DNA of 64,000 nucleotides from the NCBI GenBank assembly GCA_938075415.1, contig CALJHC010000003.1:1-64000 (forward strand), given 5' to 3'. The position numbers were made by a program, and so were the translations under genes. The notes beneath the pieces are model-generated. The model did no database searches. It was not told the DNA's origin and saw nothing but the letters and a program-made list of their open reading frames with translations. The DNA comes from an uncultured Rubripirellula sp. (GTDB lineage Bacteria; Planctomycetota; Planctomycetia; Pirellulales; Pirellulaceae). Positions 10,657 through 20,149 of the stretch are shown here, one piece after another; the first letter of the stretch is position 1, and every line of letters starts with the position of its first letter.

Positions 10657-13600
10657 TTCGATTAGCAACCATCTTTTTTGCACTATTACTCCCTTCCACC
10701 ATGTCACTCAGGGGGCAAGATCTGCCGATCCCGATCGCTGAGTTACAGCGTGATTCGGAGGTGAGTTTCGCCGATGAAGTCATGCCCATCCTGAAGCGCA
10801 ACTGCCTTGCCTGTCATCACGCCAAGGAAGCGGAGGGTGGCTTGATCCTGGAGACCATTGATGCGATCCATGCGGGAGGCGACAGTGGCAGCAGCCTTGA
10901 CACGCAATCCCCTTTAAAAAGTCTTCTCTTAACGAGAACCACCGGAGAGGAAGAACCTCTCATGCCACCGGAGGATAACTCGGTGGGCGCACAAAGCCTC
11001 ACTCCTCAAGAACTGGGCTTACTCAAGCTCTGGATTCAACAGGGTGCAAAGGGTAGTGAGATGATAAAAGAGTCCATTGAGTGGCAGGAGATCCCCGAAT
11101 CCGTTCGAACCTCCTTCGCAGTCTCTGTCGCACCCAACAACCAATTTGCCGTTGTCGGGCGAGGCAACCGTACTCATGTATTCGACATGCTGAACAATGC
11201 AATTGCGGCCGATACTGAGGCCAATCACCTGATTGACCCTGACGTTCCAGGCGGGAACGCGAGTCATGTTGACCTCATCCAGTCGATCGCCATCTCACCT
11301 GACTCGCAATGGATCGCAACTGGTGGTTTCAGAACCGTCAAACTCTGGAAACAGATCCCGTTGGACCTAACTGAGAAAGCAAAAACACTGAGTGCCGCAA
11401 GTGGCCTGCTCGCCTTGAATAACGATGACTCCAAAGTCGCTCTGGTTAATTCGCTTGGTGATGTGGAGATATGGAATTTAACAAATTCACTTTTGGAACG
11501 AACCCTTCGAAGGCACGCCCATACGATCACGGGCCTTCACTGGATTGGTGAGGATCAGATCATCAGCGCGGACGAGTCAGGAAAGATTGTTCTCTGGAAT
11601 GGCAATTCGGAAGAACCCTTGGGAGAATTCGAAAGCAAAATAGCGATCGCAAGTTTAGCCGTCTCTGAACAAGGTCATGATTTGGCAATCCTGTCCGTCT
11701 CAGGAACTGTCCAAAGAATTCAGCTTAACCAAGAGACACACCTATTCACGGCCTCTGCTCCGATTGAATCCATCGCCAAGGCAACCTCCGTTCTCTTCTA
11801 TCAGCAAGATCAACCTGTCTTGATTATTTCGGACCAGAGCAATCAGGTCGTTTTCTTATCAAAAGAAAACCAAGTCTTAAAAACAATTGATCATGGCGCA
11901 CCGGTTTCTACTCTGGGCATTTCCCACGAAAACAAACAGTTATTCACTGGCGGAACGGATGGGAAGACCCGAGTCTGGAACGCCGAGACGGGCGAGGCAA
12001 TTTTCACTCTCGAATCTGATCCGCAAACGCGTTTGTCACTCGCCTACGCAGAAAGAAATGCGTTGAGACAGACCCAGGAAGTTGATCGACTCAACAAGCA
12101 AACAGAAGAACTTGAAAAGCGTCTCACGAGCGAGAAGGAGGTGCTGACAAAAGCCACCGAAGAAAAAACAAAAGCAAAAACGGCGTTAGACGAAAAAGAA
12201 AAGAAACGGACCGAGGCCTCGAATTTAGTCGCGGCGACAGAGGCGGCAATCAAAAAAGCAATGCAGGATACGGAAGCAGCCGAAAAGCTTGCCACAACAT
12301 CCAAAGAAACCCTGGTGACCGCCACCACCCAAGGCGATGCACTGGCCAAAGAACTCGAAGCTGAGACCGTCTTGCTGACCAAGGCAAATGCCGAAGTTGA
12401 AAAACTTAAGGCGGAATTGGCCAGCGTCAATGAAAAACTTAAACAAGCTCAAACGATCTCGCAGCAGATCCAGAACAAGGTTGATGAAAAGAAAGCGGGT
12501 CTAACAAAGGCAACGCAGCAGGCAGCGGCGGCACAAATTCAAATTGATACCGCGACGAAAATGATGAATGATGCCAAAGCCGCAACCGAAAAAGGCACCA
12601 AGGACATCGAGCAGCAGAAAAAGGATTTGACCAAATCAGAAGAAGAGAAAGAGGCAAGTGAAGCAGATCTCGCAAAACGTGAGCAAGCCTTTCAAACGGC
12701 CAATGAAGCGCAGAAACGTGCGGCTGCCGCCATTCCCGAACACAAAGATTTGATTGAATCGCAGGCGAGACAAAAAGAAAGGCTCGACCAAGTATTCACA
12801 AAACTCAAGGCTAGCCAGACAACCGACTCCCAACGCGTCATTGCAATTGCCGTGAGTTCGGAACAGAAATTGATTGCGACGGCACACGCGGATGATTCCA
12901 TTCGTGTCTATCAAACGGAAACGGGGTCCCCCATCTCCCGATTCCATCGGTCTGGTAATCGTCCAACTTCTGGAGCAACTGGACTGACATGGATTGGATC
13001 TGAGATCGTTGAATTTGGTAATCAACCAAGCACAAATATTTGGGCCAGCGATAGCCAGTGGCGGCTTGTTCGCACCATAGGATCACCCGATGACCCAACG
13101 ATCCTAAGTGATCGAATCACTGCGATGGATTTCCGAAATGATGGCCTAAGCCTTGCCGTGGGGTCCGGTGCCCCGAGTCGTGAGGGGGAAGTCAAAGTCT
13201 TCAGCGTGCAAACAGGGCGGATGGTGCGAGACTTCGGTTCCGTTCATAGCGACACGGTTTTAGGCCTTCGCTTCTCACCCAAAGGTGATCTCCTAGCCTC
13301 TTCGGCTGCCGATAAGACCGTACGATTACTTGACTTGGCCAATGGAAAGGTCACGCGATCGCTCGAAGGACATACTCACCACGTGCTCGCCATTGCCTGG
13401 CAAGATGATGAACACTCCATCGCCTCTGCGAGTGCTGACCGAACCGTAAAAATATGGGACACGCAAACCGGCGAGCAACGCCGAACCATCACTGGATTTG
13501 GCAAAGAGATCACTGCATTAACTTATGTGGCCGCCACCAATCAACTGGCAAGCTCCTGTGCCGATGGCCAGGCAAGACTTCACGACACATCCAACGGCAA

Positions 13601-13748
13601 AGCGTTGCGAACGTTTAACGCTAGCGGTGACTTCCTCTATGCACTTTCTGTTTCACTGGATGGCAAGACCATGGTAACGTCCGGGCAGAGCGGCGCCCTG
13701 AGAATCTGGAATGTCGACGATGGCAAACTGATTCAAGAGCTCAAATGA
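10653..13748 (+). CDS. Exported haem-motif protein with WD40 propeller split by a coiled coil
   Basis: A 1031-residue protein. After a signal peptide (about 1-21) comes a planctomycete cytochrome-like domain with CLACHHAKE near residue 50 and the MPPEDN segment near 105. WD40 repeats follow (about 150-460), for example GGTDGKTRVWNAETGE near 430. A long Lys/Glu/Ala-rich coiled coil covers about 465-710. A second set of WD40 repeats (about 720-1031) includes SADKTVRLLDLANG and SADRTVKIWDTQTG. The coiled coil therefore sits inside or between propellers. It starts on the stop codon of the previous gene (ATGA overlap). It ends 18 bp from the 3' end of the opposing DUF1501 gene. The architecture suggests a redox-linked scaffold; substrate and partners are unknown. 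Confidence 0.9.
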   Translation: MIRLATIFFALLLPSTMSLRGQDLPIPIAELQRDSEVSFADEVMPILKRNCLACHHAKEAEGGLILETIDAIHAGGDSGSSLDTQSPLKSLLLTRTTGEEEPLMPPEDNSVGAQSLTPQELGLLKLWIQQGAKGSEMIKESIEWQEIPESVRTSFAVSVAPNNQFAVVGRGNRTHVFDMLNNAIAADTEANHLIDPDVPGGNASHVDLIQSIAISPDSQWIATGGFRTVKLWKQIPLDLTEKAKTLSAASGLLALNNDDSKVALVNSLGDVEIWNLTNSLLERTLRRHAHTITGLHWIGEDQIISADESGKIVLWNGNSEEPLGEFESKIAIASLAVSEQGHDLAILSVSGTVQRIQLNQETHLFTASAPIESIAKATSVLFYQQDQPVLIISDQSNQVVFLSKENQVLKTIDHGAPVSTLGISHENKQLFTGGTDGKTRVWNAETGEAIFTLESDPQTRLSLAYAERNALRQTQEVDRLNKQTEELEKRLTSEKEVLTKATEEKTKAKTALDEKEKKRTEASNLVAATEAAIKKAMQDTEAAEKLATTSKETLVTATTQGDALAKELEAETVLLTKANAEVEKLKAELASVNEKLKQAQTISQQIQNKVDEKKAGLTKATQQAAAAQIQIDTATKMMNDAKAATEKGTKDIEQQKKDLTKSEEEKEASEADLAKREQAFQTANEAQKRAAAAIPEHKDLIESQARQKERLDQVFTKLKASQTTDSQRVIAIAVSSEQKLIATAHADDSIRVYQTETGSPISRFHRSGNRPTSGATGLTWIGSEIVEFGNQPSTNIWASDSQWRLVRTIGSPDDPTILSDRITAMDFRNDGLSLAVGSGAPSREGEVKVFSVQTGRMVRDFGSVHSDTVLGLRFSPKGDLLASSAADKTVRLLDLANGKVTRSLEGHTHHVLAIAWQDDEHSIASASADRTVKIWDTQTGEQRRTITGFGKEITALTYVAATNQLASSCADGQARLHDTSNGKALRTFNASGDFLYALSVSLDGKTMVTSGQSGALRIWNVDDGKLIQELK

Positions 13749-13766
13749 CCCGACGCAAAATGCATC

Positions 13767-15224
13767 TCAGCCCTCGAGTAGCTGAGAAATCATCTTGCCT
13801 TCGTTCACCGTTGGGCGCTCAAGGCGGCCTTGATAGTTATAGCTAAGCTCTAGTCGATCGAGACCCATCAGGTGCAGGATACTCGCATGAACATCGTGCA
13901 CGTGGGCACGATCCTTCACAGCATAGAGCCCCAGGTCGTCGGTCTCACCAATCGTTTGCCCGCCGCGAACCCCACCACCAGCCATCCACATGGTGAATCC
14001 TGTGGGGTTATGATCCCGCCCGTCACCTTTCTCACTCATCGGTGTTCGGCCGAACTCGCCCCCCCAAACCACAAGCGTCTCATCCAATAGACCCCGTCGT
14101 TTTAGGTCACTCAACAATGCCGCGATGGGTTGGTCGACGCCACCACAATACTTGGTGTGGTTCGATTCAATCCCCGAGTGCGCGTCCCAGCCGCTACCCG
14201 TTCCGCTGAACAGTTGAATGTAGCGCACGCCACGCTCCACCATTCGACGAGACAACAAGCAGAGCTTTCCAAAGTCGGCTGTCTTCTTGTCGTTAAACCC
14301 ATACATCTCCAGTGTCTCGGCTGTCTCACTACCCAGATCAACCGCTTCGGGTGCAGCAGATTGCATCCTGTAAGCAAGTTCATATGACTTAATTCGGGCA
14401 TCGAGTTCGGAAACATTTGGCAAGCGAGCCGCATGCTGTTGATTGATTTTTCGGATCAGTTCCAGTTTTCGCTGCTGCCTTTCCTCATTCACACCCTTGG
14501 GTAGTTGCAGATTCGCGATCGCCTCACCACTGGCAGTGTCACCAACGGGGGTTCCCTGGTAAGTGGCGGGCAAGAAACCTTGCCCCCAACTTCGGACGCC
14601 ATTGGTCCCCGCACTTCGCTTGTCTTTCATCACCACAAAAGCAGGCAGGTCTTCATTTTCGGTTCCCAGCCCGTACGAAACCCAAGACCCCAACGACGGA
14701 CGCCCACCAAGGGTGCTTCCTGTATTCATCAAGTTGCAACCACCAGAGTGGTTAATCCCCTCACCATAACATGAGCGGATGACAGCAAGGTCGTCCGCAT
14801 GCTGAGCAACATGGGGAAACCAATCACTGATTTCAAGTCCACTCTCGCCGTACCGTGCCCACTTTCGTTTTGTTGGCAACAGCGGGGCGTTCTTTTCTCC
14901 CATCGCTGTTAACGGTTCGCGAAAGCTGTTTGGTAAAGGCTGTCCAGCCAACTCGTTCAACAATGGCTTTCGATCAAAGGTATCCAGTTGACTCGGTCCT
15001 CCCTCCATGAAAAGAAAGATGACACTCTTTGCTGTTGCGGGATGATGACCATTCGGCGCGGCCGCAAAACTTGAGGCGCGAGCCGCTGTCTCGACCATCC
15101 CTGACAAAGCCACCGCTCCAAAACCGGCACCACTGTTGGCCAAGAACTGACGTCGGTTCGTGGGATGATCGTAATGTGGAACACCAACATTGCGGCAAAG
15201 ACTTGAAGCATTGTCCTTCATCAT
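13767..15224 (-). CDS. DUF1501 family protein, Tat-exported (second copy)
   Basis: A 485-residue DUF1501 protein with a twin-arginine type signal (TNRRQFLANSG, about residues 22-32). Conserved stretches are FLFMEGGPSQLDTFD near 70, GSGWDAHSGIE near 345, and LVVWGGEFGRTPMSE near 390. It differs clearly from the copy at 3918-5273 (longer, different N-terminus), so they are paralogs rather than a recent duplication. The start is 6 bp after the stop of the DUF1549/DUF1553 gene at 15231-17738, so the pair is one transcription unit with the DUF1501 gene second. The first cluster has the opposite order. Confidence 0.93.
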   Translation of the reverse strand: MMKDNASSLCRNVGVPHYDHPTNRRQFLANSGAGFGAVALSGMVETAARASSFAAAPNGHHPATAKSVIFLFMEGGPSQLDTFDRKPLLNELAGQPLPNSFREPLTAMGEKNAPLLPTKRKWARYGESGLEISDWFPHVAQHADDLAVIRSCYGEGINHSGGCNLMNTGSTLGGRPSLGSWVSYGLGTENEDLPAFVVMKDKRSAGTNGVRSWGQGFLPATYQGTPVGDTASGEAIANLQLPKGVNEERQQRKLELIRKINQQHAARLPNVSELDARIKSYELAYRMQSAAPEAVDLGSETAETLEMYGFNDKKTADFGKLCLLSRRMVERGVRYIQLFSGTGSGWDAHSGIESNHTKYCGGVDQPIAALLSDLKRRGLLDETLVVWGGEFGRTPMSEKGDGRDHNPTGFTMWMAGGGVRGGQTIGETDDLGLYAVKDRAHVHDVHASILHLMGLDRLELSYNYQGRLERPTVNEGKMISQLLEG

Positions 15225-15230
15225 GTTTCC

Positions 15231-17738
15231 TTAATCCACAAAGAGAAATGCGTTACTATTAATCAAGACATGACAGGCATCAACCTGTCCCGCATCACCA
15301 GATTCCACCAAGGGAACAAGAAGTTCCAGGGTTGCTTTCGAGGGTGGCGTGCCTGCCAAGACACGGTGCGCGCGATCAACGAACGACACGGAAAAATTTT
15401 CGGTGTTACCATGCTTCACTTCATCGCGAATATTGGCTGCAAACTTGTTCGCAACGCTTATCACCCGCGCACTGTTCATCATCATGAGTGATTGTGGAGC
15501 AGTTGTGGTGACATCCCTTTTCGCAGTTCCAACGAGTCCTGGTGGCGTGTCCAACGCGGTAAGCATTTCATCCACCGAATTCCTCATGCGACGCAGGTAC
15601 AGGGAACGTCGAGGTCCAGTACCCGATAGGGAGGGGCCGCCGAATTGGTAATCCAACTGATTCATGGCAATCAGCAACGAATCACGATACTGCTCAGCAT
15701 CGACGCGGCGCACAGAACGGTGCCACAGAAAGCGGTTCGTTGGATCAATCTTCATTGCTTGATTTGTCAATGAATTATCGGTTGATTGCTGGTACGTTTC
15801 GCTCAGTAAAATCTCTCGCTGTACCGACTGAAGATCCCAATTCGATTCAATCAAACGCGTCGCCAGATAGTCGAGCAAGTGGGGATGCGACGGCGGGTTC
15901 CCAAGATCGCCAAAGTCGTTCGGGCTATCGACCAATCCAGTCCCAAAATGGTATTGCCACAATCGATTGACAATCACTCTTGCCGAAATGGGGTTATCCG
16001 GAGAGACCAACCACTCCGCCAGCGCCCGACGACGACCAGACGACTGATGAGATTCAGAGGACGCAGCAGAAGACTGTGCAGAAGTCTGTGCAGAGGGCTG
16101 TGCAGGGGGCTGTGCAGGGGGCTGACAATCAAACGCCTCGCCACCGAATAGAACCGGAACACCAGGAGAAAATTCTCGGCCCCCAACTCGGCCAGGCAAT
16201 CGGGTTGGACGCACTTCACCGGAGGCATCCCGAATCGACATCAGTTCCGCATCTGCATAAGGATTGGCCTTGTACTTGTCCAGATCTTTTAAAATCTGTT
16301 CGCGTTTTGCGAATCGCTCATCACCAAGCTTACCCTTTGATCGTGATCCGGAAATCCCTTCTTCAAAAAACTGTCGCTTGAGAAGGTAGGCCATTTGATT
16401 CTCGTAGGAGGTCCGATCATCGGGTGATTTGTGATACATCCCCTGTAACTCGACGGTAAATTTACCAACGACCGTCATTCCCAAATCATGGATATCCGAA
16501 CCCTCAACCTCGCTTAACTCTGCCAGCAAACGATCCACCTCAGCTTGTTGCTCTGTTGACCGAGCAGGCGGTCGTTTCCAATCATGAAAAATCAATGGTT
16601 CGAAAACACTACGCATGCGAAAGTAATCACTGCGAGGAATCGGATCAAATTTATGATCATGGCACTTGGCACATGCCAGGCCAGTCGCGAGGAAAACATC
16701 AGCGGTCACATCAGTAATTTCGTCGACGATGTTCTGCCACTGCCCCTCCGCATCGCGTTGGTTGTATTCATAAATCCCCAACCGCAAGAAACCCACCGCG
16801 GCAAGCGCTCGCTCGTCACTTGGGTCATATTCATCACCCGCGACCTGCATCTTCACAAATTGGTCATAGGGCATCGACTCGTTAAACGCATCGACAACAA
16901 ATTGGCGATAGTGCCATGCTTGAGGCCGATAAGCATCGGCACGCCATCCGTCTGAATCAGCAAAGCGAACGAGATCAAGCCAAAGCCGAGCCATGCGTTC
17001 ACCGTAGGCTGGATTCGAGTACATTTCGCTGACTAAACGTTGGTAAGCGTCAGGACGGTCATCCTTCTCAAAACGTTCGATAGCTTCCGGTGATGGTGGC
17101 AATCCCAAAAGATCGTAGGAAAGTCTTCGAATCAATCTTGCTCGATCCGTCACCGGTGCACGATGCAACCCAACCTCGATCAGCTTGGCGTCAACATATC
17201 GATCGATGAGATGTCGTGCATGAGATGCAGGCAAATCCGTTGACGGCAGATCGGGATCAAGAGGCTTTGCGGCCCACCACTGAGCAACCCTCTCTTGAAG
17301 ATCATTGCCACCGGAGTTTTCAGATGCATCATGTTCGGGCCAGAACGCACCGCGACGAACCCAAGTTTCTAACACCTTGCGCTCGCTTGAACTAAGCGGT
17401 GCTTCTGGCGGCATTTCCAGCTCTTGATATCGCACAGCAGCGATTAACAAACTGCCCTCCAAGTCACCAGGAATCACAGCAGGCCCACTGTCGCCACCCT
17501 CTTGGACCGAGACACCTGAATCAAGACGCAAGCCACCTTCCGACTTGTCTCCCGAATGACACTCAAAACACTTCTGTGCCAAAAGTGGGCGAACCTCAGA
17601 CTCAAAAAACTTAATCTCCTCCGAATTCAACTGATCAACCAATTCCGCCATCAAATGATTCGATGAAACCAGAAAAATCACCAACGAACGGATCACCAGT
17701 TGGGTGACCCGCGGCAATGCAACGCAATTGAATATCAT
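15231..17738 (-). CDS. PSCyt1-DUF1549-DUF1553 planctomycete cytochrome protein
   Basis: An 835-residue exported protein. A signal peptide (about 1-32) is followed by a Planctomycete-type cytochrome domain with CFECHSGDKSEGGLRL near residue 57 and a MPP motif near 110. DUF1549 covers about 190-390 and includes CAKCHDHKFDP near 355, a second CxxCH. DUF1553 covers about 570-820 and starts LAEWLVSPDNPISARVIVNRLWQ. Between the last two lies a low-complexity Pro/Ala/Gln/Ser linker encoded by a 12-bp tandem repeat. The gene is followed after 6 bp by its DUF1501 partner. Two CxxCH motifs suggest haem binding, but no enzymatic role is proven. Confidence 0.93.
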   Translation of the reverse strand: MIFNCVALPRVTQLVIRSLVIFLVSSNHLMAELVDQLNSEEIKFFESEVRPLLAQKCFECHSGDKSEGGLRLDSGVSVQEGGDSGPAVIPGDLEGSLLIAAVRYQELEMPPEAPLSSSERKVLETWVRRGAFWPEHDASENSGGNDLQERVAQWWAAKPLDPDLPSTDLPASHARHLIDRYVDAKLIEVGLHRAPVTDRARLIRRLSYDLLGLPPSPEAIERFEKDDRPDAYQRLVSEMYSNPAYGERMARLWLDLVRFADSDGWRADAYRPQAWHYRQFVVDAFNESMPYDQFVKMQVAGDEYDPSDERALAAVGFLRLGIYEYNQRDAEGQWQNIVDEITDVTADVFLATGLACAKCHDHKFDPIPRSDYFRMRSVFEPLIFHDWKRPPARSTEQQAEVDRLLAELSEVEGSDIHDLGMTVVGKFTVELQGMYHKSPDDRTSYENQMAYLLKRQFFEEGISGSRSKGKLGDERFAKREQILKDLDKYKANPYADAELMSIRDASGEVRPTRLPGRVGGREFSPGVPVLFGGEAFDCQPPAQPPAQPSAQTSAQSSAASSESHQSSGRRRALAEWLVSPDNPISARVIVNRLWQYHFGTGLVDSPNDFGDLGNPPSHPHLLDYLATRLIESNWDLQSVQREILLSETYQQSTDNSLTNQAMKIDPTNRFLWHRSVRRVDAEQYRDSLLIAMNQLDYQFGGPSLSGTGPRRSLYLRRMRNSVDEMLTALDTPPGLVGTAKRDVTTTAPQSLMMMNSARVISVANKFAANIRDEVKHGNTENFSVSFVDRAHRVLAGTPPSKATLELLVPLVESGDAGQVDACHVLINSNAFLFVD
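16071..16122. repeat. 12-bp tandem repeat inside the DUF1549/1553 gene
   Basis: Four and a half degenerate copies of a 12-bp unit built on GGCTGTGCAGGG keep the reading frame. They encode a Pro-Ala-Gln / Ser-Ala-Gln rich linker on the minus strand between DUF1549 and DUF1553. Confidence 0.85.
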
Positions 17739-18117
17739 GGTGATGATTGAACTTCAGAAGTACGAAGGGGACAAACACGCTTCTATCATAGAAGCTCTGG
17801 GGTTGCGTTTCAAAACGATTCCAAAATGCGTGATAATTACTGCCTCATGCAAGCTAACGCTTTTGCCAATTTCGCAACCGACGCGGGCGAATGTGCTGTC
17901 GACAACAAATTTGCGGCTAAATTTGCGGCTAAATCCGAACGCGGTCCGAAAACGTACGCGTTTGCACTGACAATCGGCAGTGATCTTTCGATCAGGTTTG
18001 CGAAAACATCGATTCGCCCCGTCTACTATCCAACCACCGCTCACTTCTCTCGGTACCGCTCACTGGTATTCATCGACCAAAGTCAGCTTCGAAGGCCACA
18101 CGATTCAAGATTGCCAA
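17739..18117. other. Intergenic stretch, no gene
   Basis: About 380 bases upstream of the minus-strand gene starting at 17738 and downstream of the CPBP gene. Short frames exist on both strands, but they overlap each other, have no ribosome site and no recognisable domain. A 12-bp direct repeat (GCGGCTAAATTT, two copies near 17910-17935) is present. Confidence 0.6.
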
Positions 18118-18783
18118 TCAAACTTCAACCGCTTGCTCTTTTTTCTTCAACCTGATCTCTCGACGGGTAAGCAGCAACTGCGCTGCATCGTAAGCGGCAT
18201 GAGCGATAATCGGCACCAAGAGGTTCTCAGTCCACAGAAGTAGAAAGCCAAAATAGAGACCCATCAAAGCTGCCAAGAAAACATACATTTTTGTGATGGG
18301 ATGAAAAAAACCAAAGACAACTGACGAAACAACCAACGCCAAAATCGCCGGATCCAGTGACAGGTCTAATTCGGACCACCCCTCTCGAATCCATCCCATG
18401 AACCAACCGCGAAAAAGCAACTCCTCGCCGACACCCGCGCACAAACTAATGACAATCAATTCGGACGGACGCAACTTCATCAAAGAACCAATCATCTGGT
18501 CATCAGAGAGTTTCTCCAGTTCTTGAATCGGCTCCCAAGGAATTCGGCGAATCAGTTCAACAAACAAGAAAACAGGAACTGCCGCAACTAACCCCTGCCA
18601 AAGCCCGGCAACAATCGGTTGGATTTGATCCTCTGATATCTCCGGCAAGAATTCGCGAGCAGACGGACCAAGGGCCCAACCCAGTCCTATCGCCGCCACC
18701 GCCAAAGCAGTTTCAAAAAAAACAGCGGTGGCGAACACCTCATCGGGTGACTGTTCGACCGGCTCGTTGGAATCTTCGGACAT
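18118..18783 (-). CDS. CPBP family intramembrane metalloprotease
   Basis: A 221-residue multi-pass membrane protein. The CPBP (Abi/CAAX protease-like) motifs are present: GEELLFRGW (about residues 116-124; glutamates and arginine of motif 1), FGFFHPITKMY (about 155-165; motif 2 histidine) and PIIAHAAYD (about 187-195; motif 3 histidine). These residues form the presumed metal site within the membrane. I start at the ATG at 18783; a TTG two codons earlier is possible. The substrate is unknown; family members cleave prenylated or membrane peptides, and in many bacteria they are orphans like this one. It stands alone, with non-coding stretches on both sides. Confidence 0.9.
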   Translation of the reverse strand: MSEDSNEPVEQSPDEVFATAVFFETALAVAAIGLGWALGPSAREFLPEISEDQIQPIVAGLWQGLVAAVPVFLFVELIRRIPWEPIQELEKLSDDQMIGSLMKLRPSELIVISLCAGVGEELLFRGWFMGWIREGWSELDLSLDPAILALVVSSVVFGFFHPITKMYVFLAALMGLYFGFLLLWTENLLVPIIAHAAYDAAQLLLTRREIRLKKKEQAVEV

Positions 18784-20149
18784 GATCAATCAGGCTTCGG
18801 GAAGGAAATCAGCGATGACAAGTATTGCTTAAAAGATTCACAATTCACGCTCTGGTTCATCAGACTCGAGGCAGAGGGAATCGGTGATTTTGACTTGGGG
18901 ACAATCTTGGTGACTTGAGAGAGGCGATGGTGGGTCGGGTGCGGAGGGCGAGATCTTCCATCGGTTATTAACTTGTCGTTTTTCCGAATGACATGGATCA
19001 CCAAAACAAATTAGCCAACGAACAATGGCAAGGCCATCAGTGTAATTCAATTGATGGCGAGAATCGCTTCGTGATGCCGTAGCAACACCCTGAGTACCGA
19101 ACCGATGCTTTGAATAACGGGATTGTTTTTTGACGCATCATCGCAATCAAGCCAACATCCTGCCGAGTCGCCCAACTTTGTCCCCCAACTTTGTCCCCCA
19201 ACTTTGTCGGTGGCTCGATACTTTCAAAGGAACGTGAATTCGCAGCAAAGCCCCGCCAACACTTGCCGTTCCAAACACAATTCCAATGATACGATCGTTC
19301 CTCTGATCACCGGTCGAGTGCTGATCTTCGCCGAAGCGAAGCATTTGGGCTAGCACCATCCTCGCTTTTCAGGTCACGTTTCCGATTGAAACCGGCGCAG
19401 ATGGATTCTGCAGACGATTGCGTCAGGGAAGCTCGGTCGACGTCGAGCAATTAGCTCAAAAACACCGGAAAATACCACGATCACGCCAATCGACGCATCG
19501 AGTGATGTCTCTGAAACCGAAATCTGTCCTTCTGTCACGATAACAACGTGCCTTCTTTTCATCACGCCCGATACGATTCCTCCGAGACAGCAATCGGTGG
19601 AACCAAGCAGAACGCTCGGCAGACCTCGGTGACAACAGTGCAGTCGCCAAAAGATGGTCGCAAGGGTTATCTTTGCCGGGCTAGATTTCGCGAGGCCAGA
19701 TATTGAGTAGGTCCCATGAAGTGTTTGCTATGTTGTAGCTTGGTCGCCGGCTAGAGCGTTGCTGAGGAACGGATCCTCGCATGACTCGAATCACGAAAAC
19801 CGGTAAGCAATAACGCTCTGCAAAACAACATCCTGCAAAAACAGCAGCTTGAGGGGTCATTTCACTGACGAACATGAACCTCGGCTTGGCAACCGAAAAT
19901 CTGGGGATCAGGCAGGATTCCCAGGAATCGATCTCCATTTCGGCCATCACGGCAAATGACGCACTTTTCCACGACTTTCCAACGATCTCCATTCTCGAAA
20001 TCTATCGGAGCGGTTTTAATTGGACGATTCCCCACCGGACAGTCAATCAGCCGCCATCGCTCCAGAGAGAATCAGCGACTCACGTTGAATCACCCGGGTT
20101 CCGGTTGACCAAAAACCGCGCGATCCATAACTGAAAGTAACTTATCCCT
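18784..20149. other. 1.4-kb gene-poor stretch with decayed features
   Basis: I see no gene I can defend here. Three copies of a 13-bp repeat lie at 19171-19207. The minus-strand frame at 19374-19565 contains EGQISVSETS...GVIVVFSGVFE, which loosely resembles the end of a PAS sensor domain, but no kinase or sensor context follows. It could be a remnant or chance. The minus frame at 19681-19992 (103 codons) shows no domain. No tRNA or known structured RNA was recognised. Confidence 0.4.
19171..19207. repeat. 13-bp tandem repeat, three copies
   Basis: CCCAACTTTGTCC-like units repeat with a strict 13-bp period (AACTTTGT begins at 19174, 19187 and 19200). The period and the AACTTT core are shared with the 13-bp repeat at 1166-1305. 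Confidence 0.9.

Noticed and set aside
12044-12430. 128-codon Ser-rich antisense frame
   Set aside because: Mirror of the Lys/Ala-rich coiled coil on the other strand.
19681-19992. 103-codon minus frame
   Set aside because: No domain, no ribosome site, in a decayed stretch.
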